From: Malania oleifera
Taxonomy: Eukaryota > Streptophyta > Magnoliopsida > Santalales > Ximeniaceae
Length of the DNA: 64,000 nucleotides
Assembly (NCBI RefSeq): GCF_029873635.1
Contig: NC_080419.1
Location: 72,590,597 to 72,654,596 of the forward strand
Reading direction: 5' to 3'
Numbering within the stretch: position 1 is the first letter of the stretch; each line of letters begins with the position of its first letter. The notes beneath the pieces are model-generated. The model saw only the letters and a program-made list of their open reading frames with translations. It was not told the origin of the DNA and did not search any database. Below are positions 56,501 through 64,000 of this stretch, one piece after another. A program made the translations under genes and the position numbers.

Positions 56501-59377
56501 TTAAAAATGATATTGACATATATTTTTCTCTATACAATTGAATACTTGGAGAGGGGGGGTGGGGGGGGAACCAAATTTCCAATTGCAATTCATTATGCGG
56601 CCCTAATTGTTTAAACATTCTTTGCAATTTTTACTTATCCCTTTAAAATTCCAATTTTGCAATTATAAGTTTCAATTGACTAATTAATGTCGCTAGTTTG
56701 GCATCCTTTTTTCATTCTTTCCTTTCCGTGCTTTAATGAGTCGTAGTGCTCTAATGTTTTCCAAGTGCTAGCATGGGTTTTGCCTTTCTAAATCACAAAA
56801 GGGTAGTCAACATGCCCTCTCGACTGTTTTCTAGAACCCTCTCAATTTTCAGAAAATTTTGTCCAGTTTTTATTTTTAAATTGTACGTATTTCTCTCATT
56901 TTAATCAATCTTTTGATTTTTCCAGCTAGAATTCAGAAATAATTATTTTTAGAATTCTTAGGCATGGAAAATTATTTCTTATCAATTGGTAGACTTACTA
57001 ATGATTTCACACCCCCATTTATGCAGCATAATGTTATTTTCTAGAAAAGATAATGAATGACATCATTTTGTGTGCATAAAATGATGATGTTTTGCAATAA
57101 TTTGATAATCAATACAATTCACGCTCAATATAAATACAAATTCACACTTTCTATGACAATAGTTCATGTTCCCTGCAAACATAATTCATGCTCTAGAATA
57201 ATAATTTTTAAATTTTCTGAAAATTTGCTAAAAATCTGCACAAATTGGGAGGGCAGGACTCCCTTGGTTTGATGAATTATGTTAACTTTGTGTGGCAGTT
57301 TTAGTGATGGAAAAAACATTTTTACTAGAGGTAGTGTTGCCACCGCTGACTTGCCAGAGGTGACAGCAACTGAGAGATGTGTCATTAACAATAATGACAA
57401 TGATGGGAGGATTATATCCATGATAGGATATTCTACACCCTACGACAGGTCATAGTGCAATCTAGATGATTTGGGGAAAACTTAAGTGCCCCGGGTGCAT
57501 GTGCCCTATCCAATAAAATGGCACCATGTATCAGCTGTGGTCACACTGCTTAGGTGGCACCATTTTATTGGACAGGGGTACATGACCCCCCGGATGTTAG
57601 TCCTTCTCTAGTGATAGATGTGGAGTGGTGCAGATGGCAACTAGAAATTAAGGATGGCAAAAATGGTGCACTCTCTAAAACCATGATAGCTATGTTTGCA
57701 GCTGGAGGCAGTTGAGATGATGGTGTTTACTGAGTAGTAAGTACAATTTATCGGCTATATTGAGATCACAAGATTTGAAATTAAGGTTCCAAGTCCAAGA
57801 TGCCACTTGCAATCCCATCACCAATTACGTAAACCAAATACACCTGTTTTCCAACTTCTCTCACTAATACTAGGAAGTTTTTTTTTTTTTTTCATAAAAT
57901 TATATTAAAAACAATTTTTAGTGGTTTTACATGTGAAAAGGGCATGCAAAAACGTATTATCATTACTTCAAAGAGTTAATGCATTTTTTTTTTCACATGC
58001 ACGTGCGTTGTGTGACTTCAATTCTTTGCTGAAGCTTCATTTGGCTGACAGTGGAAAATTCCCTGCCCCCTCAGTGCCCTCACCCTTGGGCATAAACTTT
58101 CAAAACCAAATGTAGTAGTATTGGGTCTTAACTCCAACAAGGTATTGTCTGCTTTGGCCCACTGGCCTCACGGATTTGTCTTATAAAAGGCGTCTCACTT
58201 AATTAGAGCCCAAACCCTCCTTATAAGCTCACGATTTCCCTAGTATACATTCAATGTGGACCGTGACACCAAACCACATAAATCTTGGCATTTACTTTTG
58301 TGATATTTTTTGTTTGGCTTGTTTATCCACCATTTAATTGTGTTGATTCAGAGGTATACACATAGATCTTGCCCCCAGAGAATGAAACTTATGTGTCCAC
58401 CACTACATAAACTAAACATGCAATATAGGACTTTTTTAACTTACATAAGTCACCAGCCCCAGCATAAATTTCAGATATCAGACACCATGCACACTCATGC
58501 GCATAGAGCAAACTAAAATCTCTAATATGACCAAATTCCAAAATAATATCAAGTTCCCAAAAACACACTTGAGTAAAATTGCCATGGACTTCTAAAAACA
58601 AGTGTTCCCCTTCAATTCAAACGAGATATAATTAAGTTAACGCACAAACCAACGCACAAATTCAAATTCGAAATTACGTAGGAACTGGGATTTGGACTTG
58701 TATAGATTTGGGGGCATTATACTATGTTTTGTCCAAATCCACACAAATCCAAATCCAAAGCCCGAATTGCATGCTCCCAAACATAAGATGAGTGAATTAA
58801 AGAATTCCTGAAGCAACCATTCGAAAAGGTTCCAATGCTAAAAATACTAAAACTCTATGATCTGATTATATGGAAACTCCATAACCAACTCATAAAAAAG
58901 AACAAGAAAAAAGGCAGCTGAAGGGTACAACTAGATCAGATATAATTCACAAAACCCACCAACAAGAGACCATGTATTATATCCAAAATGCTAGAAAAGA
59001 CGACGAGATTGAGCAGGTTAACCTGAGGAAAGTTCAAAATGGACAAAAGGGCCAAAACCCATGTCCGATCACACAAACTCATGATCAATTTCACCCCAAA
59101 AAAAAGAAAACGACGCCGACGAAGCCGACGATGCCGACAACAACAATATAACTTACAAAAGCACAGATAACAGTCAGATCAAGCATAATTCACAAACCCA
59201 TAAGGAAAAATATAAAACATATCAAATTACGACTAGAGAAGAAGGGGATTGAACCGGAGGGAAGGTAGCGCTCTGGGCCCAAACAGTGCCGTCATGGCCG
59301 ATGATAGCGGCGGCAGAGAGATGATTGCCTTCCATGTCGCACAAGAGGTGCTCATCTACGTATGCTTGCCACGACAT
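41417..59377 (-). CDS. PRF: Profilin, three exons, with a 16.4-kb first intron
   Basis: Coding exons 59377-59255, 42874-42737 and 41551-41417 join in phase 0 at both junctions (donors GTTCAA and GTGATG; acceptors CTGCAG and TTTCAG) to 131 residues plus stop, the usual length of plant profilin. It starts [11 protein letters not shown] (W3 and Y6 are poly-proline-binding positions), continues [20 protein letters not shown], then [27 protein letters not shown] (actin/phosphoinositide side) and ends [13 protein letters not shown]. Profilin binds G-actin, proline-rich formins and PIP2 in the cytosol and controls actin polymerisation; plant profilins are also known pan-allergens. All residues look conserved, so the gene is probably functional. 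Intron 1 (42875-59254) contains a Copia element that contains a hAT element; intron 2 is 1185 bp. A TATA-like CCTATATTG lies near 59505-59495 on the minus strand. Confidence 0.95.
41552..42736 (-). other. Profilin intron 2
   Basis: 1185 bp, AT-rich, GT-AG ends. No transposon or nested gene recognised. Confidence 0.85.
42737..42874 (-). CDS. PRF: Profilin exon 2 (46 residues)
   Basis: Bounded by CTGCAG acceptor and GTGATG donor. Encodes [17 protein letters not shown] through VIRGKK. 138 nt, phase 0 at both ends. Confidence 0.95.
42875..44076 (-). other. Profilin intron 1, segment next to exon 2
   Basis: AT-rich, with an A-run near 43028. No coding signal. Ends where the Copia 5' LTR begins. 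Confidence 0.7.
44077..44677 (+). repeat. Copia 5' LTR
   Basis: 601 bp, TGTTGGAAATG to ACCAACA. Contains two AACAGTTGACTGTTT palindromes (near 44250-44285). Confidence 0.92.
44678..45671 (+). pseudogene. Copia gag and start of the pre-integrase region (broken)
   Basis: [20 protein letters not shown] is followed by [34 protein letters not shown] and [19 protein letters not shown] (44921-45361), a standard Tork-type gag. A 204-bp stretch is duplicated in tandem (from about 45137, again from about 45341), disrupting gag. The last part reads [19 protein letters not shown], just before the protease/pre-integrase junction, and is cut by the hAT element at 45672. Stops at 44852 and elsewhere. Confidence 0.85.
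45685..45920. promoter_or_regulatory. hAT left subterminal repeat region
   Basis: At least six CGTAACGG/CCGTTACG copies in both orientations, including CCGTAACGGCCGTTACGG near 45797. Counterparts at the right end lie at 51783-51890. The TAACGG core resembles the AAACGG subterminal motif bound by the maize Ac transposase. Binding here is inferred. Confidence 0.6.
45921..47920 (+). other. hAT 5' region, untranslated or unresolved first exon
   Basis: 46003-46420 is GC-richer than its surroundings, with an open frame of 198 codons (46003-46599) that resembles no protein I know. 46440-47920 is very AT-rich. The transposase needs an upstream start exon, because an in-frame TAG lies at 47918-47920; I could not place it. 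Confidence 0.4.
47921..51394 (+). CDS. hAT transposase, five exons, BED finger + DUF659 + hAT dimerisation domain
   Basis: Exons 47921-48960, 49059-49738, 49841-49977, 50096-50171 and 50289-51394 have GT-AG junctions and sum to 3039 nt, exactly 1012 codons plus stop, in one open frame. A BED zinc finger starts with W25 ([17 protein letters not shown]), then CKLCGK and [11 protein letters not shown]. The DUF659/catalytic core has CDGW (D305), VTDNEAA (D367) and [13 protein letters not shown]. The C-terminal dimerisation domain has [12 protein letters not shown] (E676) and [12 protein letters not shown]. All three DDE residues of the hAT family are present, so the enzyme may be active. A 290-residue Gly/Ser/Pro/His-rich tail follows, with a glycine run near 50805-50840. 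The start lies in an undetected upstream exon; the first in-frame ATG here, 48035, would cut into the BED finger. Residues are numbered from 47921. Confidence 0.88.
51396..51895. other. hAT 3' untranslated and right subterminal region
   Basis: AT-rich to 51780, then GC-rich from 51783 to the right end, with CGACCGTTACG, CCCGTTACGTAAC and repeated CCCGCGAC pieces. No coding signal. Confidence 0.7.
51896..54950 (+). pseudogene. Copia pol: pre-integrase, integrase, reverse transcriptase, RNase H (broken)
   Basis: Resumes right after hAT with [18 protein letters not shown] sequence. Pre-integrase: [20 protein letters not shown] and CKFRVLGKQ (52165-52290). Integrase: [30 protein letters not shown] and [16 protein letters not shown] (52340-52670). 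[23 protein letters not shown] region near 53520, then [16 protein letters not shown] with intact YVDD (53889-53920) and [16 protein letters not shown]. RNase [21 protein letters not shown] (54415-54470), then [12 protein letters not shown] and ADMLTKPV near the end. Several stops and frame shifts (e.g. 53329, 53699, 54166). Not functional. Confidence 0.9.
54962..55560 (+). repeat. Copia 3' LTR
   Basis: 599 bp, TGTTGGAGATG to ACCAACA. Keeps CCGTCGAC...GTCGACGG (about 55067-55096), decayed in the 5' LTR, and two AACAGTTGATTGTTT-type palindromes. Confidence 0.92.
56110..56225 (-). mobile_element. Possible tRNA-derived SINE remnant
   Basis: On the minus strand TGGCTCAATGATAAGGGCTC resembles a polymerase III A box. 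ACTCGAACC about 40 bp later resembles a B box, and the sequence ends in an A-run (the T-run at 56110-56123 on plus). About 100 bp. No target duplication found. Confidence 0.45.
57477..57604. mobile_element. Foldback (MITE-like) inverted repeat in profilin intron 1
   Basis: Arms of about 45-50 bp containing ATCCAATAAAATGGCACCA and, inverted, TGGCACCATTTTATTGGACA, separated by about 35 bp. Arms match at most positions. No coding content; target duplication not defined. Confidence 0.6.
59255..59377 (-). CDS. PRF: Profilin exon 1 (41 residues)
   Basis: ATG at 59377-59375, preceded by AAGCAAAC. Encodes [13 protein letters not shown] through WAQSATFPP, then donor GTTCAATC. The frame is open upstream of this Met but unlike profilin, and every plant profilin known to me starts MSWQ, so this start is preferred. 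Confidence 0.95.
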
Positions 59378-60400
59378 GTTTGCTTGATTTCGCTGAGAGC
59401 TGTGCTCCTCTGTTTTGTGAAACGGGTTCTGTGAAGAGCGAAGAAGGGAGCAGAGTAGCTTATCGATGAAGTTCTGAGCCTTCAGACAACAGGGCAATAT
59501 AGGTGGGGAGGTCGCGTAGAAAATAAGCCTAACAGTGTGGTCGCGGTTGGCTGTGACCCAGCGGAGATCATAGATCACAGTTGCATTCTCCACCGTTGAT
59601 GAGAAGGATGGGCGTTCGTCTGTGGACCCCACAAGATAAACCCCAATCCTTCTTCTTTTAACATGTCATTAGAAATTAAAGACAATATTTTTTAAAAAGG
59701 CAAAACACACTAGGCCCGTTTAGTTGTGAAAAGATATTTTCCTTTTTTTTATTATTTTTTTAAGAGTTATAAAAATTTTAACATATTTTAAAATTTTGTA
59801 TTTAAAATATAAAAAAATAAAGAGTTTATTTTATAGTGCAAAATAAATTTTCATTTATTATTTTTATATTTTAAAATAATCATAAAAAATACAGTTTGTT
59901 TTTTAATTTTTAAAATATTTATATAAAGTACTATTTTTAATTATTAATTTTGGAATTTGAATTTAGATTTATATTGGATTTAGGAGAAACTCTAAATATG
60001 ATTTATACAAAATAAAGTCTAAAATTCATATTTCACGCTCCTATACATCAAGTTAGAGTTAGAAACCTGAAAAAATAAAGAAAACATGTTTTTTAACTTT
60101 TCTATATAAATTTGGAAAATTAAAAATAAGGTGACACTTTTGTAATTCTTTAAAAAAATAAAAAATAAAATTATTTCAACAAGCAAATAGTATCAAAACT
60201 ATATATTGTTGTTTATTTATTTCATATAGATATTGTAAAATAAAAAATTTTGACTAACTTTTTATAATTTTTTGAAAAGCTAAAATGAAACATGAAAGTT
60301 GTTTTGAGTTTTTTTTCCAAATTTAATATTATTTTAACTAAAATTAATTAAAAATAATTCGGATGAAACTTTATTTTCCAAATTGATGTATTCAAAAAAA
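59378..60400 (-). promoter_or_regulatory. Profilin 5' leader and presumed promoter
   Basis: 59378-59640 is a GC-balanced stretch with a TATA-like CCTATATTG near 59505-59495 (minus strand), which would give a leader of about 90-100 nt. Beyond 59640 it is AT-rich without coding signal. Promoter assignment rests on position. Confidence 0.45.
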
Positions 60401-61514
60401 TGCTGGTCCGTCTAGCGTTTTTTAAACAAGTGACGCTAGACCATCCAACATTTTTTAATCTGAACATTAAAGCACGGACAACACGAGACCATTAAAAGAT
60501 GTTATACCAAGTAGCATTTTTAGGTGAAAAACACTTGATGAACCAATATATTTTGCTAAGTAAAATTTCATCATTTTCCTTCCTCTCTATCTGCGTTCAA
60601 AGAGGAGAGTCGTGAGTGGAGAGGGAGGTGACGCGAAGTCAACTTTGCCGGCGATGGGATTTTGCAAGTGACTATTGTGGTTCAGATTGTACAATCCGAA
60701 CGTTCTACCTACAAAGTACAAGCGAATGTTGGGGAAATATTATATAAGAAACAAGAAAATGAGATATGTTCTCTCACATTCATCATTATTGAATATCCTA
60801 ACTTCTTGTACTATGAAATTTGAGTTGAAATTCTGAACAATTTTGATTAGTTTAAAGTAGAAATTAATATTTTGTAACTTGAATTGACTTGTATTGAAGT
60901 CAATTTAGTGATTTGAAGTATCATCGTGGAACTCCAAAATTCAGGCATGTTTGATTTTTCATGTATAAATGATGAATGCATGTTGAATTTTGCTTATATA
61001 AATTATGAATGCATATTAAATTTTGCTTATATAAATTATGAATGCATATTAAATTTTTGAATGCATATGAAAATTTTCATTTTATGTAAATTTTATTATC
61101 CATTTGTATGCATATTAAATTTAGTTTTAATTTTGATGTAAGAAGGTCTGAATGAGAAGTATTTATGTGAGTGTTTTTACTAAATTTCCCAATTATTTGA
61201 ATGTTTAATTTGTAATGTGTAAATAGTTGAGGTTAGAATTGTATTTAATCTTATGTTTATTTGAAGCTACAAATGATGAATGTGAAATTTTTATTATGTG
61301 ATTATTAAAATTAGCTTAAATTTTGAAGTCATATGGTTTGTATTGAAATTTTTTTAATATTAGAATTTTTATTTAATTTCATAATTATATGAATGTGTAA
61401 CGAATTAGCGTGCAAATCATTGTTTATGTCCCAAAAAAGATTTCATTGTTTCAAGTGCCAAGGCTTCAGTAATCAAGAAACTCACTTTACATTCTTGAGT
61501 ATTGTTGGAGCTTG
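60400..61514. other. AT-rich intergenic sequence
   Basis: No gene recognised. 60408-60452 has a short inverted repeat (TCTAGCGT and ACGCTAGA). It ends where the Gypsy LTR begins. Confidence 0.5.
60964..61062. repeat. 33-bp tandem repeat, three copies
   Basis: Units at 60964-60996, 60997-61029 and about 61030-61058, each starting TATAAAT(G/T)ATGAATGCAT. Units 1 and 2 differ at three positions. AT-rich, non-coding. Confidence 0.85.
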
Positions 61515-63633
61515 TGTGACAACCCCAACCCGCCACGTGGGGCCCAAGGTGCTACTTTAGTGACGTCTGTGTACCTAATACAAAATTTATCATATAAAAT
61601 GCAGCAGAATTAAAAGATAATACAATCTCCAAAAATTCATTACCAGAGTTCTATACTACCTTTATATACAAAAAGTTTCACAATCCTTAATACAAACCAA
61701 CGTACTATACTTATACAAAAACCAATTCAAACTACACTCACCACATATAAAAAAAAAACTAAACTACCGTCTCAGCCCCTATAGCCTGTTAAGAACGTTT
61801 CTCAAATTTTCCTAAAAAGATAGTTTGTAAAGTAGGGGTGAGGCACAGTTCAGTAAGGGAAAGACTAAGTTAATGTCAATGTGTGGCCAGCATGCATTTA
61901 GTGTACAGAAAATAACAAGTTCACTAAGTAGATAATCACATTTATGAAAACATTCTTATTTTACACTCACACAATTAGCCAAGAATAGGTAAGATTACCC
62001 GCCTATACAAGTAGTTTCCCTCTGCTCTAGTACCATAACTGCTACCAGGACACTCACTTTTCTCAGTAAGCCCTCGAAGTTATCTTATTAATTAACGTAC
62101 ATACATAAATTAATAGATATGCATATAACAAACTTCCTGTGACAAACACGCCATTTACATCCCCATGGCACGGGTTGTGCGGCCCAAAGGATGGACTAAT
62201 GTCCTGGGGGATCCACCCAGACAGTAGTTATCTATACTCTCCGCTAACATACTCTACGTGTACACGCAGTTCCAACTGCTGGTCCGATTGCTCTCACCCA
62301 AGGGTGCATTCTCCTCACGTAGGCAAATCGGACAAGACCACCCTACACCTCTCAGCACAGGTGTGGGCGCACATGGCCACATAACAAATCTCTAACAACG
62401 ATACCGTGCTCACACTACACTAGTCCCCAGGGTTCCTAAAACATATCATGCAATTTAGATAACAGAAAATATCATTTAAAACTTCATTTCACATATATTT
62501 CTTATTATTTCAAAAACCCGGCCCCCCGCCAAGAATACAATCCGGTATATAGCCATCAATTAAAACTCGGCCCTCGGCTATCAAATTATAATCCTAACCC
62601 TTGGCCAATCAAACAATACCTAGCCACTGGCTGTTAGTTCAAACTCCTGCATTTTATAAATAGTTTCAGTATTTTCACAAGCATTTTCAGTATTTTTCAC
62701 AACAATTTCAGTATTTCTCAAACAATTCAGTATTTCAAAATCCCAAATCCAGATATACAATAATCCATACAAATTAAATCATCTATCATGCAATTTTCCA
62801 CATTTTAACATATCCATATAAATAAACAAATTTTCCACCATTCATTTTATTCAAAAATATCATACCATATATCCTAGGTTTGTAAAATCCATTTTGAACG
62901 ATTGGTTTTCAAAATAGCCTTTAAATTTCCAAATGAATAAATAAATAAATAAATAAATTTATATAAACATAACAATTAAATTGATTCAATTTTCATAAAA
63001 TTACTGACTTAACTTAATCCCCTTACCAGATTTCCTGAAAAGCCTAATACAACCCCGACCTACGCCCCACGGCATTCAAAACCCCTAAAACCCTGGAATT
63101 CAAACTTTATCGCATTATTCATTACAATTTCCAGAGTAACTTTTCCTAAAAGCCCCCTAAGTTCTAGATACCCTAAATAGCCTAATAAATTCTAAATTAT
63201 TAAACTTACCCCGATTTAGGATTGGCGCCCCGGAACTCCAATTCGAAAACTCGCTCTACCTAGATTGTAGAGAATCTCCCCACGAATCTCTTGACAATTT
63301 TCGTTCGTTAATTGGGCTTAAGATTTAAGAAAAATTGAGGTAAGAGTAGAAATTGGCCTTACCCCATGAGATATGTTTATGTCGCTCCCACGACAAATCC
63401 ACTCCAGTAGAAGTGTTGGTGGCAGAGAATGGAACCCAACGATATTTTCAGATTTTCGATCAGCCGAATGTTAGAGAAGAAATTGAGGAGAGTCGGAGAG
63501 AGAACAAAAAGACAACAAGAGAGATGCTGGGACGGAGAAAAGAAAAATGCAGAGAAGTAAAGAGACAGAGGCGCAGGTACCTTTAATTATCATTCTGAAG
63601 AAATCTTCCTTCAGGAAGATTCATTATTTCCTT

Positions 63634-63713
<80 letters not shown>

Positions 63714-63825
63714 TTTATTATATTATTTATTTAATTAGTCCAGTTTAATAATATTTAATTAATTAGTTAATTAATAGTCTTTTTTTTTTTACATTCCCAA
63801 GCATATCATTTTCTGGAGTGTTGCA
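61515..63825 (-). mobile_element. 3' LTR of a minus-strand Gypsy element running out of the window
   Basis: 2311 bp; plus-orientation ends TGTGACAACC and GTGTTGCA. Contains the conserved ACGGGTTGTGCGGCCCAAAGG-type block near 62168, CGGCC-rich spacer repeats (62515-62640) and the GTTCAGTAAGGGAAAGA segment shared with the other chromovirus LTRs. It lacks the TCGTCGACGA array. Element interior follows from 63826. Confidence 0.8.
63638..63711. repeat. Compound (TA)n(TG)n microsatellite
   Basis: (TA)n with one interruption, then about 15 TG units, inside the LTR. Confidence 0.95.
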
Positions 63826-64000
63826 TTCTCCCCTCCTTATAAAAATTTCATCCTCGAAATTTGTTGAATATAACCTCAAATAAGATCCATCGTCAACCTT
63901 ACAAGTTTTGAGTTAATCTTTTAAATCACTCTATTATAACTAGTAATTAACATAAGTTGATGGATTATACATCTTATCCTAATACACCTTGCTTCAGCAC
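63826..64000 (-). other. 3' end of Gypsy interior (polypurine tract and untranslated region)
   Basis: On the minus strand AATTTCGAGGATGAAATTTT and AAGGAGGGGAGAA directly precede the LTR, as in element A. The element continues beyond the window. Confidence 0.7.

Larger units (their letters stand above)
55561..59254 (-). other. Profilin intron 1, segment between Copia and exon 1
   Basis: AT-rich intron sequence with several T-runs. It contains a possible SINE (about 56110-56225) and a foldback element (about 57477-57604). No other gene is seen. Confidence 0.75.

Noticed and set aside
59378-59632. Open frame extending upstream of profilin MSWQ on the minus strand
   Set aside because: The extra residues do not resemble any profilin extension, and plant profilins start MSWQ. 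Treated as 5' leader/promoter.

Overview
The window looks like nuclear DNA of a flowering plant, most likely a eudicot with a large, repeat-rich genome; I cannot name the species. The evidence is GT-AG introns, a plant-type three-exon profilin, a DYW-class pentatricopeptide gene, a ZAT-like C2H2 zinc finger, and many plant-type LTR retrotransposons (Tekay/Del-like chromovirus, Athila/Tat-like, Tork- and SIRE-like Copia), LINEs and a hAT DNA transposon.

Host genes. Three look real: (1) a single-exon C2H2 zinc-finger gene on the minus strand at 22917-23963; (2) an intron-free PLS-DYW pentatricopeptide gene on the plus strand at 36350-38236, followed by a broken tandem copy of its 3' end at about 38800-39180; (3) a profilin gene on the minus strand, 59377 down to 41417. 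The profilin exons (59255-59377, 42737-42874, 41417-41551) join in phase to an intact 131-residue protein. Its first intron is 16,380 bp because it holds a complete Copia element (44077-55560), which itself holds a complete hAT element (45672-51895) whose transposase exons still join into an open frame.

Repeat layout. 1-22 kb is a nested pile: SIRE-like Copia gag (392-3546), cut by a solo LTR (595-2632) and by the 5' LTR of a plus-strand Gypsy element B (LTR 3547-5425, gag resuming at 19398-20784). A minus-strand Gypsy element A (5506-19397) lies inside B, and a solo LTR of another family (11084-13796) splits A's pol; that LTR carries an internal piece of an RTE LINE. 20.8-21.6 kb holds Copia and LINE scraps. 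25351-27521 is a second copy of the same solo LTR, inverted, with a perfect 5-bp target duplication. 28.4-35 kb is an Athila/Tat-like Gypsy pol, split by another solo LTR (28789-30898). The window ends in the 3' LTR of a minus-strand Gypsy (61515-63825).

Shared architecture. In at least six chromovirus LTRs the U3 carries an array of palindromes close to TCGTCGACGA, ending just upstream of the TATA box. The unrelated solo-LTR family carries about fifteen GGTCGACC palindromes in the same position, and the Copia LTR carries GTCGAC/GTTGAC palindromes. Splice sites, target duplications and LTR ends were read by eye; no alignment or database search was run.
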